Assembly (NCBI GenBank): GCA_002392505.1
Contig: DGHD01000035.1
Span: forward strand, 1-31,134
DNA length: 31,134 nucleotides
From: Christensenella sp. UBA3857
GTDB lineage: Bacteria > Bacillota > Clostridia > Christensenellales > CAG-138
Direction of reading: 5' to 3'
Shown here: one piece after another, positions 7,889 through 15,403 of the stretch
Layout: each line of letters starts with the position of its first letter
How positions within the stretch are numbered: the first letter of the stretch is position 1
Position numbers and translations under genes: made by a program
Notes under the pieces: generated by a model
Database searches by the model: none
What the model saw: only the letters and a program-made list of their open reading frames with translations
What the model was told of the DNA's origin: nothing

Positions 7889-8462
7889 GAAAAGGGACGA
7901 AAAAGGCCGCACTCTCGCGGAATTCTTAAAGGAATACGATATCACGAAATACGACCGTCCCAGCGTGACGGTCGATAACGTCATATTCGCCCGGCAGGAG
8001 GGCAGGCTCGCGGTGCTGCTTATAAAGCGAGGCGGGCATCCGTTCATTTACGATTGGGCTTTCCCCGGCGGCTTCCTCGAAATGGACGAGGATCTTGCCG
8101 AGGGCGCGAAGCGCGAGCTTCTCGAGGAGACCGGCGTTACAGGCGTTGCGCCCGTACAGCTCGGCGCTTACGGACGTCCCGGAAGGGATCCGCGCGGCAG
8201 GATAATCACCGTCGCGTTCGTTTCGGAGCTTCCCGACGGCGCAGTTCCGAAGGCGGCGGACGACGCGAAGGAGGCAGACCTCTTCTTCATCGATACAGAG
8301 CCCGGAATCATCCACCTGACCCGAAGGGGCGGGGGCGCGGCGCTGACCGTTCCGTATGAGTTTGAAAACGGCTTTGCGAAGTTCATCCCGGCGGAGGGCG
8401 TCGCGGGGGATCACAGCCAGATTCTCGCCGACGCGCTGAAAAGGATGGGGGAGATAATGTAA
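7881..8462 (+). CDS. Nudix hydrolase, ADP-ribose pyrophosphatase-like
   Basis: The protein (193 aa) has a complete Nudix box, G-x5-E-x7-REL-x-EE-x-GV, at residues 64-86. The preceding segment YDRPSVTVDNVIF and the AFPGGF lead-in resemble COG1051-type ADP-ribose/NADH-related Nudix enzymes, so it probably cleaves a nucleoside diphosphate linked to another group. The substrate cannot be fixed from sequence. It overlaps murI by 8 bases and is the last gene before the terminator at 8467-8502. Confidence 0.88.
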   Translation: MIEKRDEKGRTLAEFLKEYDITKYDRPSVTVDNVIFARQEGRLAVLLIKRGGHPFIYDWAFPGGFLEMDEDLAEGAKRELLEETGVTGVAPVQLGAYGRPGRDPRGRIITVAFVSELPDGAVPKAADDAKEADLFFIDTEPGIIHLTRRGGGAALTVPYEFENGFAKFIPAEGVAGDHSQILADALKRMGEIM

Positions 8463-8466
8463 AACG

Positions 8467-8502
8467 AAAGGGCTTGGGGCGATACGCCTCAAAGCCCTTT
8501 TT
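8467..8502. terminator. Bidirectional terminator between the cit operon and the trxB pair
   Basis: AAAGGGCTT (8467-8475) pairs with AAGCCCTTT (8492-8500) and is followed by T residues to 8502. It lies between convergent genes and likely serves both. Confidence 0.85.
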
Positions 8503-8529
8503 CTGTATTCATTTTCCCGATACGCGTGC

Positions 8530-8832
8530 TTACTCCTCCGTTTTCTTCGCAAGCTCCGATATCCGCGGGAAGTTCTGTATAACGTAATCGTAGCCACCGC
8601 GCCCGTGGGTCTTGAGACAGTTTGAGCAATCCTTTATGCCGCCCTCGATATAGCGGAAATTGCCGCCGCATTTATCGCCCAGCGCGTAGAGCGGGCAGTA
8701 GCAGAACAGACAGTTGAAGAAATCCGGATCCGCGCCCTTGTGGCAGGGGAAATATTCGCAGTCCGTGTTCTGGTAGTAGCGGCAGGAGTTCTTCTCCTTC
8801 ATATCGAGCTTTTTCTTGATATCCTCGTTCAT
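8530..8832 (-). CDS. Cysteine-rich small domain protein
   Basis: The protein (100 aa) has nine cysteines: C17, C25 and C30 early on, then NCLFCYCPLY, DKCGG and DCSNCLKTH. This matches the small Cys-rich domain family PF04071, a probable metal or Fe-S binder of unknown role. The start is supported by AAAGGAG upstream of the ATG. It lies 12 bases downstream of trxB on the same strand, suggesting co-expression with a thiol-redox enzyme. Confidence 0.8.
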   Translation of the reverse strand: MNEDIKKKLDMKEKNSCRYYQNTDCEYFPCHKGADPDFFNCLFCYCPLYALGDKCGGNFRYIEGGIKDCSNCLKTHGRGGYDYVIQNFPRISELAKKTEE

Positions 8833-8844
8833 GGTGGTCTCCTT

Positions 8845-9750
8845 TCATAATCCGTCGATGTATTTCGCTGCGGCAAGCCCTGCGGCGGCGCCGTCCGCGG
8901 CGGCGGTGGTCAGCTGACGGACCGCCTTTTGGCGGCAGTCCCCTGCGACGAAAACGCCGGGGGTGCGCGTCAGACAGCTTTCGTCCGAAGCGGCAAAGCC
9001 GTATTCGTCAATGTTGATGAGAGCGGCGAACGCGCTGTTCTGCGGGATGTGCCCGAGCGCGACGAAGACACCGTCGACGGCGAGCTTCTCATCCGCTTCG
9101 CCGACCGTGCTCGCAAGCGTGAGCGAAACGCCTCCGTCCGCCTTTTCGGCTTCGGAAACGACGCGGTTCTCGAGCCGCACGATATTCGCCTTCGAATAAA
9201 GCCTCTCCATTACCGCCTTTTCCGCGCGGTAGCCCGTGCGGCGGTGTATGAGATATACCTTCTCGCAGATATCCGCAAGATAGATCGCCTCGGAAACGGC
9301 GGTGTTGCCCCCGCCCACTACGGCAACGGTCTTTCCCTTGTAGAACATGCCGTCGCATACCGCGCAGTACGAAACGCCCTGTCCCTCGAGCTTCGTTACG
9401 GGATCGAGCTTCCTGTGCTTCAGACCGGTCGCGATGACGACCGCCTTCGCGTCGTGCGCGCCGTAATTCGATACGATGCGGAAGAAGCCCTCCGCCCGCT
9501 CGATGCTCTTCACTTCGTCGACCTCGAGCTCGGCTCCCAGAGCCATCGCCTGCTCAAACACGTTGTTGGCAAGGTCAAGCCCCGAAATATCCTTGAAGCC
9601 GGGGTAATTCTCCACCTTCGGCGAAAGCGCGATCTGCCCGCCGATGCTCTCTTTTTCAAACAGTATGACCGTTTTCCCGGCGCGCCGCGCGTATATCGCG
9701 GCGGTCATGCCGGCGATCCCCGCGCCTATAACAGCAACATCGTAGACCAT
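8845..9750 (-). CDS. trxB: Thioredoxin reductase (NADPH/FAD, CxxC type)
   Basis: Flavoprotein (301 aa) that passes reducing equivalents to thioredoxin. It has the FAD-binding GAGIAG (9-14), the redox pair in YCAVCDG (C129, C132), a second dinucleotide fold GGGNTA (146-151), and HRR at 169-171 followed by RA. The last points to NADPH as donor rather than ferredoxin. The C-terminal FVAGDCRQKAVRQLTTAAADG is typical. A ribosome site AAGGGAAA and a consensus promoter lie upstream. Confidence 0.93.
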   Translation of the reverse strand: MVYDVAVIGAGIAGMTAAIYARRAGKTVILFEKESIGGQIALSPKVENYPGFKDISGLDLANNVFEQAMALGAELEVDEVKSIERAEGFFRIVSNYGAHDAKAVVIATGLKHRKLDPVTKLEGQGVSYCAVCDGMFYKGKTVAVVGGGNTAVSEAIYLADICEKVYLIHRRTGYRAEKAVMERLYSKANIVRLENRVVSEAEKADGGVSLTLASTVGEADEKLAVDGVFVALGHIPQNSAFAALINIDEYGFAASDESCLTRTPGVFVAGDCRQKAVRQLTTAAADGAAAGLAAAKYIDGL

Positions 9751-9780
9751 GTGTTTTCCCTTTCTTACTCGTTTGTTCTT

Positions 9781-9808
9781 ATTATATCACAAAAACGCGG
9801 TGAATCAA
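9781..9808 (-). promoter_or_regulatory. Promoter of trxB
   Basis: Read on the minus strand, TTGATT (9808-9803) is followed by a 16-base spacer and TATAAT (9786-9781). The start would lie about 25 bases upstream of the ATG. Confidence 0.75.
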
Positions 9809-9864
9809 GGATGGAATAATGCGGAACACGACGGCGCCGCATATTGAATAGCAATAAATTTATA

Positions 9865-9893
9865 TTGACAAACATGATAAAGCGTGCTATAAT
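9865..9893 (+). promoter_or_regulatory. Consensus sigma-A promoter of the lipoprotein gene
   Basis: TTGACA (9865-9870), a 17-base spacer, then TATAAT (9888-9893): a perfect consensus. Transcription should begin near 9900, giving a very short leader with AAGGAG at 9909-9914. Confidence 0.9.
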
Positions 9894-9923
9894 AGCGTCC
9901 ACGATACCAAGGAGTTTACCGTT

Positions 9924-10364
9924 ATGAAAAAACATCTTATTATTATAGCGCTGCTTTTGGTCATGGCGGCGTTCGCCGGCTGCGTGCAAAGGATAGATCT
10001 CTCCCTGCCGGAGAGCCCGCGCGCATTTGACACGGGGACTTACGTCAACCCTGACGATCCGGACGATACCTATGCGACGATCCGGCTGGACGGCAGGGTC
10101 TACGCAGTCTGCGGGACGACCGCGTCGCGCATGACCGGAAAGGACGTGGGCAAATGCCTCGGCTATATCGTGCAGGACGGCGAGGAGCGCATGGACGACC
10201 GCGTGTTTCCGCTTTCCGCCGATCCGGAGAGGAATTATCTCGTCGTGATCACCGTAAACGGCTTCATGGATCAGCCTATCTTTTACCGCGCGCTCGACAC
10301 CGCGGGAAAGGATATCGAAACGCCCGCCTTCGTGCAGAGTCTTGATTACGGGATATGGAACTGA
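9924..10364 (+). CDS. Small predicted lipoprotein, unknown function
   Basis: The protein (146 aa) has a lipoprotein signal: KKH, a hydrophobic stretch, and lipobox AFAGC with Cys20, so it should be anchored on the outer face of the membrane. The mature part is acidic and mostly beta-like (TYATIRLDGRVYAVCGTTA, YLVVITVNGFMDQPIFYRAL) and contains two further cysteines. No family is recognised. It is monocistronic, with a perfect promoter upstream and a strong terminator downstream, which suggests substantial expression. Confidence 0.8.
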   Translation: MKKHLIIIALLLVMAAFAGCVQRIDLSLPESPRAFDTGTYVNPDDPDDTYATIRLDGRVYAVCGTTASRMTGKDVGKCLGYIVQDGEERMDDRVFPLSADPERNYLVVITVNGFMDQPIFYRALDTAGKDIETPAFVQSLDYGIWN

Positions 10365-10374
10365 ACTGAATACG

Positions 10375-10409
10375 AAAACGTCCCGGAGCATACCGCTCCG
10401 GGACGTTTT
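10375..10409. terminator. Strong bidirectional terminator
   Basis: A perfect stem of about 15 bp (10375-10389 with 10395-10409) with A-run and T-run ends lies between the convergent lipoprotein gene and clpB. Confidence 0.9.
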
Positions 10410-10421
10410 TCCTTTATTTCG

Positions 10422-12998
10422 TCAGACGATCTTAAGTCCCTTCTCGTCCGCGTCCACGGTGAGCGTGGAGTAGGGCGCGGGATCGTCGGCGAGTATCTTC
10501 CTCGCGAGCATGGTCTCGACGTTCTGTGCGATGAACCGCTTTAAGGGTCTTGCGCCAAACTGCGCGTCGGAGCCGTTCCTCACGATATAGGCGAGCGCGT
10601 TCTCGGTGATGTCAAGGTTCAGCGTGCGCTCCTTCATGCGGGAGGCGAGCTTCTTTACCATAAGCTTTACGATCTCGGTCATGTCTGCGGTGGAGAGCGG
10701 CTTGAACATGACGGTCTCGTCGAGACGGTTCAAAAACTCGGGGCGGAAATGCGACCGCAGGAGCCTCGTCACAGCCGCCTTCGTTTCGTCGGTGATCGAG
10801 CCGGAGCCCAGATCCTCAAGCAGAAGATCGCTGCCCAAATTGCTCGTCATTATTATGATCGTGTTCTTGAAGTCGACCGTCCTGCCCTGACCGTCCGTGG
10901 CTCTGCCGTCGTCCAGCACCTGCAGGAGCACGTTAAGAACGTCCGGGTGCGCCTTTTCGATCTCGTCGAAGAGCACCACGGCGTAGGGCTTCCTCCTTAC
11001 CGCCTCGGTAAGCTGACCGCCCTCGTCGTAACCCACGTATCCCGGAGGGGCGCCGAGGAGCCTCGACACGGAGTATTTCTCCATATACTCGCTCATGTCG
11101 ATGCGGACGATGCTTCTTTCATCGTCGAAGAGCGCCTCGGCAAGCGCCTTCGCAAGCTCCGTCTTGCCGACGCCCGTGGGACCCAGGAACAGGAACGAGC
11201 CGACCGGTCTGTTGGGGTCCTGAATGCCCGCGCGGGAGCGGAGTATCGCGTCCGCTACCGCCTCGACCGCCTCGTTCTGACCGATGACCCTTTCGTGGAG
11301 CTTGTCGTCGAGCTTCAACAGCTTCTCGCGCTCCGACTCCATCAGCTTCGTCACGGGGATGCCGGTCCAGCGGGCGACTATGCGCGCGATCTCATCCTCG
11401 GTCACGCGGTCGCGCAGGAGCGTATCGTCACTGTCGGCAAGGGCTTTTTCCTTCTCCTCGAGCTCCGCCTTCAATCTGGGCAGCTCGCCGTAGCGGATCT
11501 CGGCGACTTTGTTGAGGTCGTACTCGTTCTCCGCCTTCTGCATCCTCGCGTTGGCGGCGTCGATCTGGGCGCGCACCTTCTGCACCGCCTCTATCTCGGA
11601 CTTCTCCTCGTCGAATTTCGCCTTCATCACGTTGAACTTGTCGCGCTCCTCCGCAAGCTCCTTCTGCAGAGCTTCGAGCCTGTCCTGAGAGATGCGGTCG
11701 GTCTCCTTCTTCAATGCCGCCTCCTCGATCTCGAGCTGCATCACGTGACGCCTTACGTCGTCTATCTCGGAGGGCATCGAGTTGATCTCGGTCTTAATGA
11801 GCGCACACGCCTCGTCCACAAGGTCGATCGCCTTGTCGGGCAGGAACCTGTCGGAGATATAGCGGCTCGAAAGCTCCGCCGCTGCAATGAGCGCCGCGTC
11901 GTTTATCTTGACGCCGTGGAACACCTCATATCTCTCCTTCAGTCCGCGGAGTATCGAAACGGTATCCTCCACGCTCGGCTCGTCGACCATCACGGGCTGG
12001 AAACGCCTCTCGAGCGCTGCGTCCTTCTCGATGTACTTGCGGTACTCGTCAAGCGTCGTCGCGCCTATGCAGTGGAGCTCGCCGCGCGCCAGCATGGGCT
12101 TCAATATGTTGCCCGCGTCCATCGCGCCGTCGGTCTTGCCCGCGCCGACTATTGTGTGGAGCTCGTCGATGAAGAGGATTATCCTGCCGTTGCTCTCCTT
12201 GATCTCGGAGAGCACCGCCTTGAGCCGTTCCTCGAACTCGCCGCGGTATTTGGCTCCCGCGACCAGCGCGCCCATATCAAGGCTGAAAACGCTCCTGTCC
12301 TTAAGGTTCTCGGGCACGTCGCCGCGGACGATGCGCAGTGCAAGCCCCTCCGCAATAGCCGTTTTGCCGACGCCCGGCTCGCCGATGAGGCAGGGGTTGT
12401 TCTTGGTCTTTCGGGAGAGGATGCGGATCACGTTGCGGATCTCGTCGTCGCGCCCGATGACGGGATCGAGCTTCTGCTCGCGGGCAAGCTCAACAAGATC
12501 CTGCCCGTATTTTTTCAGCGCATCGTAGGTCGATTCGGGATCGTCTCCCGTCACGGGGCGGTTCTTCCGGACCTCCTTCAATACGGCGAGGAAGCCCGCC
12601 TCGGTTATGCCGTAACGCTTCAGTATGGGCTTCACCGTCTGATCCGCCTTGTCCATTATGCCGAGGAACAGATGCTCCACGCTCGTGTACTCGTCGTGCA
12701 TCTGGGCGGCGCGCTTTTCGGCGGCGTCGAGCGCGGCGGCAAGCTGCGGCGAAGCGTAGCTCTCCTGTGCGGAGGAGCCCCTCGCAAGGGCGCCGATCGC
12801 GCTTTCGCATTCGTTGGAAACAAGGGCGGGATCCGCTCCCAGCTTCTTCAAAAGGGCGGGGATCAGCCCGTCGTTCTGCGAAACGAGCGCATACAGAAGA
12901 TGCACCTCGTCCACAGTCGTATTGCTGTTGGAGGCGGCGACGCTCTGCGCGCGCTGTATCGCCTCGATCGATTTCTGTGTCAGTTTGTTGGCGTTCAT
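10422..12998 (-). CDS. clpB: ATP-dependent disaggregase ClpB
   Basis: Hsp104-type AAA+ chaperone (858 aa) that rescues aggregated proteins with DnaK. Domains in order are Clp_N (about 1-145), a first AAA+ module with GEPGVGKT (206-213) and ILFIDELH, the long middle coiled-coil (about 400-525) that separates ClpB from ClpA/C, a second AAA+ module with GPTGVGKTE near 605 and the arginine-rich [11 protein letters not shown], and the C-terminal domain. The ATG at 12998 is preceded by GAGGTGA. No CIRCE-type inverted repeat is seen upstream; three 68-bp structured repeats occupy that place. Confidence 0.95.
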   Translation of the reverse strand: MNANKLTQKSIEAIQRAQSVAASNSNTTVDEVHLLYALVSQNDGLIPALLKKLGADPALVSNECESAIGALARGSSAQESYASPQLAAALDAAEKRAAQMHDEYTSVEHLFLGIMDKADQTVKPILKRYGITEAGFLAVLKEVRKNRPVTGDDPESTYDALKKYGQDLVELAREQKLDPVIGRDDEIRNVIRILSRKTKNNPCLIGEPGVGKTAIAEGLALRIVRGDVPENLKDRSVFSLDMGALVAGAKYRGEFEERLKAVLSEIKESNGRIILFIDELHTIVGAGKTDGAMDAGNILKPMLARGELHCIGATTLDEYRKYIEKDAALERRFQPVMVDEPSVEDTVSILRGLKERYEVFHGVKINDAALIAAAELSSRYISDRFLPDKAIDLVDEACALIKTEINSMPSEIDDVRRHVMQLEIEEAALKKETDRISQDRLEALQKELAEERDKFNVMKAKFDEEKSEIEAVQKVRAQIDAANARMQKAENEYDLNKVAEIRYGELPRLKAELEEKEKALADSDDTLLRDRVTEDEIARIVARWTGIPVTKLMESEREKLLKLDDKLHERVIGQNEAVEAVADAILRSRAGIQDPNRPVGSFLFLGPTGVGKTELAKALAEALFDDERSIVRIDMSEYMEKYSVSRLLGAPPGYVGYDEGGQLTEAVRRKPYAVVLFDEIEKAHPDVLNVLLQVLDDGRATDGQGRTVDFKNTIIIMTSNLGSDLLLEDLGSGSITDETKAAVTRLLRSHFRPEFLNRLDETVMFKPLSTADMTEIVKLMVKKLASRMKERTLNLDITENALAYIVRNGSDAQFGARPLKRFIAQNVETMLARKILADDPAPYSTLTVDADEKGLKIV

Positions 12999-13017
12999 AT
13001 TATCACCTCACTATAAT

Positions 13018-13221
13018 TCTTCCTATTTGGCTCCCCTATTTATAGGGGAGCTGTCAGCCGGGCGCAGCCCGAGCTGACTGAGAGGTTCTTCCTATTGTTT
13101 CCCCTATTCATAGGGGAGCTGTCAGCCGGGCGAAGCCCGTGCTGACTGAGAGGTCTTTCCTATTGTTTCACCTATTTATAGGGGAGTTGTCAGCCGGGCG
13201 CAGCCCGTGCAGACTGAGAGG
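13018..13221 (-). repeat. Three tandem 68-bp palindromic repeats upstream of clpB
   Basis: The motif ACTGAGAGG ends at 13085, 13153 and 13221, an exact 68-base period. Read on the minus strand, each unit is CCTCTCAGT, a hairpin with GTCAGC/GCTGAC outer and CGGGC/GCCCG inner arms, then a hairpin CTCCCCTATAAATAGGGGAG, then CAAATAGGAAG-like sequence. This is the same two-hairpin plan and orientation relative to the downstream gene as the 59-bp array before citC, with different stem sequences. The unit farthest from clpB (13154-13221) has stem mismatches. Confidence 0.9.
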
Positions 13222-13224
13222 TCC

Positions 13225-13872
13225 TTACATTATAACTTCATTGTTCCTTACGTACTCCGCCATACGCTTCTCCGCGGCGGCGGCAGCGGAAGCGGGGTCG
13301 TTCACGCGGTCGAAAAACGCCTTCATCGCGCCGTCGAACGCGTTTATGTACGCGGCTATCGCGGAGCCGTCTGCCTGCTCGACTATCCTGCCGTCCTTCT
13401 TGAAATGCGGCACGAGCTTCCTCGTGAGCCTGCCCGGCTCGAAGGATACGTCCGTCTTGCCGATGTACGCCTCCTCGAGCTTCTGCCAAAGGCGGAAGAA
13501 CTGGAGGAGCATCAGCGTAAAGCCGTCGCTCCTGCTCCTGACCTGGGCGCGCAGCTCGCCGATGGAGGCGCCTTCCCGCCCGAGCGCCACGGTGTAGCGC
13601 ACCGTGGGATTGTACTTGTACGATATTGCGGAACGCAGCCGCATCGTCGAGTCGGTCGATTCGCCGAGCATGGGAAGCAGCGTTTCCTCAAGCATATCCT
13701 CCATACGGCGGAAAATATCGCGCGAGCGCATCTCGCGCGTGGTGCAGCCCACCTTTTCGGCAAGCAGCCTGTTGATGAGCGCCGATCTGCTCACGCCTTC
13801 GGCATACGCCATGCGGTCGAGGAGCGCGATCACTTCGTCATCAAGCAGAAGTGAATAGATGCTTTTGCTCAT
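13225..13872 (-). CDS. Ribbon-helix-helix protein of unknown function
   Basis: The protein (215 aa) has an N-terminal segment (about 3-42, IYSLLLDDEVIALLDRMA then GVSRSALINRLLAEK) fitting a CopG/MetJ-type ribbon-helix-helix DNA-binding fold. The remaining 170 residues are not recognised; they are helical, with RSDGFTLMLLQFFRLWQKL and an Ala-rich C-terminus. It is upstream of clpB on the same strand, separated by the repeats, and has its own promoter. Without an obvious promoter in front of clpB, the two may share a transcript. A regulator of clpB or of itself is a guess. Confidence 0.7.
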   Translation of the reverse strand: MSKSIYSLLLDDEVIALLDRMAYAEGVSRSALINRLLAEKVGCTTREMRSRDIFRRMEDMLEETLLPMLGESTDSTMRLRSAISYKYNPTVRYTVALGREGASIGELRAQVRSRSDGFTLMLLQFFRLWQKLEEAYIGKTDVSFEPGRLTRKLVPHFKKDGRIVEQADGSAIAAYINAFDGAMKAFFDRVNDPASAAAAAEKRMAEYVRNNEVIM

Positions 13873-13906
13873 ATTACCGATCCTTTCTCAAGTTTCTTAC
13901 AATAAC

Positions 13907-13934
13907 ATTATATCACCGAAATAATAATTTGCAA
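13907..13934 (-). promoter_or_regulatory. Promoter of the ribbon-helix-helix gene (and possibly clpB)
   Basis: On the minus strand TTGCAA (13934-13929), a 16-base spacer and TATAAT (13912-13907). An AAAGGAT ribosome site follows before the ATG at 13872. Confidence 0.7.
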
Positions 13935-13967
13935 CACAAACTAATAATATATTATGCACAAATGCAG

Positions 13968-14029
13968 GAAGGACGACCGTCCTTTGGGCACATCTCCTTA
14001 AGTGAATGCACCCATGGGCGTCGTCCTTC
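13968..14029. terminator. Long inverted repeat containing dispersed motif copy 2, possible terminator
   Basis: GAAGGACGAC (13968-13977) and GTCGTCCTTC (14020-14029) are perfect complements around a 42-base loop, which holds the motif also seen at 64-86. T-rich DNA follows on the plus strand. It sits downstream of the minus-strand 85-aa gene and may end its transcript, or be a separate structured element. Confidence 0.45.
13991..14013. repeat. Dispersed intergenic motif, copy 2
   Basis: Matches 64-86 at 21 of 23 positions. It lies in the loop of the inverted repeat 13968-14029. Confidence 0.35.
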
Positions 14030-14057
14030 ATTTTTATAGGTATCTGTTGTTAAGATC

Positions 14058-14315
14058 TCATTGCGCCCACTCCTCGGGGATTCCCTCGAACACCACCTTG
14101 ACGACTCCGTCCGACGGGGAGGGCTCCTGCGATCTTGATTTCGCCAGATCGAACGCGAGCTTGACCGCGCTCAATCTGTCCGACGCCTTGAGCGTGTCGT
14201 CGCAGAGCATCGCCTCAAGGCTGTCGAGCGCCGAGCACATGAGCTTTTCAAGCCTGCGCTCCGTCTTTTGAGCGCCGCGCTTCGAGGCGGGCGCTTTTTT
14301 GCTTTCGTCGGGCAT
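14058..14315 (-). CDS. Small protein of unknown function, divergent from the phage-like cassette
   Basis: The protein (85 aa) has a charged, helical N-terminal half (KTERRLEKLMCSALDSLEAM, then KASDRLSAVKLAFDLAKSR), a linker and a short beta-like end (GVVKVVFEGIPEEWAQ). The start at 14315 has GGAGG 10 bases upstream; an in-frame ATG at 14323 is too close to that site, and 14381 lies upstream of the expected transcript start. The helical region with a terminal strand vaguely recalls small phage packaging proteins, but I cannot name a family. Its position next to virion-like genes makes a phage origin reasonable. Confidence 0.6.
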   Translation of the reverse strand: MPDESKKAPASKRGAQKTERRLEKLMCSALDSLEAMLCDDTLKASDRLSAVKLAFDLAKSRSQEPSPSDGVVKVVFEGIPEEWAQ

Positions 14316-14352
14316 TTTGATCATGCCTCCTTTCATTGTTGTCCCATATAAT

Positions 14353-14381
14353 ATTATAGCACAACTGTTCTTAAAAATCAA
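14353..14381 (-). promoter_or_regulatory. Promoter of the 85-aa gene
   Basis: On the minus strand TTGATT (14381-14376), a 17-base spacer and TATAAT (14358-14353). No LexA-type dyad overlaps it. Confidence 0.8.
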
Positions 14382-14488
14382 ACCTCGGCAGGCGTATAAC
14401 TACAAAAAGTAATAATAAACCCCATAACGAGGCGCATTTTAGGTACTCAACCACCTGTAAAACATGTACGGGGCGACCGAGAAAATTA

Positions 14489-14500
14489 GAAAAAATGTTC
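14489..14500 (+). promoter_or_regulatory. Second LexA-like dyad, one mismatch
   Basis: GAAA-N4-GTTC, one base off the GAAC-N4-GTTC core. It lies exactly 30 bases upstream of the perfect dyad at 14519-14530, on the same face of the helix. Confidence 0.45.
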
Positions 14501-14509
14501 TAAATACTA

Positions 14510-14539
14510 TTGACAATGGAACTAATGTTCTGATATAAT
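14510..14539 (+). promoter_or_regulatory. Promoter of the phage-like cassette
   Basis: TTGACA (14510-14515), an 18-base spacer and TATAAT (14534-14539). The spacer contains the dyad at 14519-14530, so a bound repressor would block polymerase. Confidence 0.85.
14519..14530 (+). promoter_or_regulatory. Putative LexA (SOS) operator
   Basis: GAAC-TAAT-GTTC has the exact GAAC-N4-GTTC core of the Bacillota LexA box and sits between the -35 and -10 hexamers of the cassette promoter. Binding is inferred, not shown. Confidence 0.6.
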
Positions 14540-14608
14540 GAATATGCAGGATAAAAACCCGCCCAAAAAACAATATAGTCAACGCTTCAAAAACGGGAGG
14601 TAAAAGAA

Positions 14609-14839
14609 ATGGAAAAGGATCTCAATTGCCTCACCGAGACGGTCCTGGCGGGTTCGCCCGCCGACCGTCCCTGGGAGGGGTGCATCAACTCCGTAAACTA
14701 TCGCGTGCCGAGGGGAGTAAAGGTAAGCCTGCCGCGCTTCCTCGCGGAGCATATCGAAAGGACGGAGGCGGAGAAAAGGACGGCGGAGGAAAACGCCGCG
14801 CGGCTCGCCTCGAAATCAAGGACGCCAATAATATTATAA
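14609..14839 (+). CDS. Small phage-like protein
   Basis: The protein (76 aa) has a compact central part (INSVNYRVPRGVKVSLPRFLAEHIE) followed by a charged helix rich in Glu, Ala and Arg. The phrase 'VNY-VPRG-V-LP-F-A' is reminiscent of small proteins encoded in phage head modules, but no function is known to me. It has a strong ribosome site (GGGAGGT) and is the first gene of a four-gene set followed by a putative head-tail adaptor and a stopper-like protein. Confidence 0.65.
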   Translation: MEKDLNCLTETVLAGSPADRPWEGCINSVNYRVPRGVKVSLPRFLAEHIERTEAEKRTAEENAARLASKSRTPIIL

Positions 14840-14857
14840 AAAGGAGAAACAAACAGA

Positions 14858-15394
14858 ATGACACTTAACGACATACTCGTATCCGCGCTCGCGCAGCTCG
14901 ACAGAGGGCACGACGTACAGACGATGGAGGCATTCCGTGCAAGGCTCACGGATTTTGCAAACGACGCGCAGTCGGATCTGGCGAGGGCGATCGGCTTTAC
15001 CAAGACGGAGACCGTCGTCCCCTCGAACGGAATAGTCGACATCTCGGAGCTTTCGAGAAACTGCATCAAGGTCGTGAAGACTTGTCAGATGGGGCACGAG
15101 GTAAAGTTTATGAGGGGCGACACCGGCGTGATCGCTCTGCCATATAACGAACCGGTCACGATCACGTACCGATGCGAGCCGAAACGTCTTGCCGTGCCGA
15201 CGGACGAAAGCGAGCTGCCCGAGCAAACGCACGGACTGATAGTGACTTACGTCGTGGGAAGGGAGCGCATGGCGGGCGACGCCTCCACACAGGGCGGCGC
15301 AAACATCTATCTTTCCATGTACGAGGCGGCGAAGGCGAGCTTAAGACCCCACCTCGGCGACAGCGGGAGCTACCGCATTATCAATCGCTGGTAA
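14858..15394 (+). CDS. Putative phage head-tail adaptor (connector) protein
   Basis: The protein (178 aa) has an N-terminal helical region with LTDFANDAQSDLARAIGF, a central beta region (VVPSNGIVDISELSRNC, VTITYRCEPKRL), then LPEQTHGLIVTYVVGRERM and a final helix NIYLSMYEAAKASL. This order fits tail-tubular/gp4-like adaptor proteins of short-tailed phages, which sit below the portal. Identification rests on pattern and neighbourhood. It is preceded by AAGGAG and followed after 9 bases by the next gene. Confidence 0.6.
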   Translation: MTLNDILVSALAQLDRGHDVQTMEAFRARLTDFANDAQSDLARAIGFTKTETVVPSNGIVDISELSRNCIKVVKTCQMGHEVKFMRGDTGVIALPYNEPVTITYRCEPKRLAVPTDESELPEQTHGLIVTYVVGRERMAGDASTQGGANIYLSMYEAAKASLRPHLGDSGSYRIINRW

Positions 15395-15403
15395 GGGGGA
15401 AGC

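Noticed and set aside
10749..13016. A 755-residue plus-strand open frame opposite clpB
   Set aside because: It is the mirror of a clear ClpB coding frame; no family pattern, and long antisense frames are expected from the GC-rich third positions here.
12999..13017. CIRCE-type heat-shock operator before clpB
   Set aside because: No TTAGCACTC-N9-GAGTGCTAA-like sequence was found upstream of clpB.
14002..14271. An 89-residue plus-strand open frame
   Set aside because: It opens within the hairpin and runs antisense through the better supported 85-aa gene, with no ribosome site.
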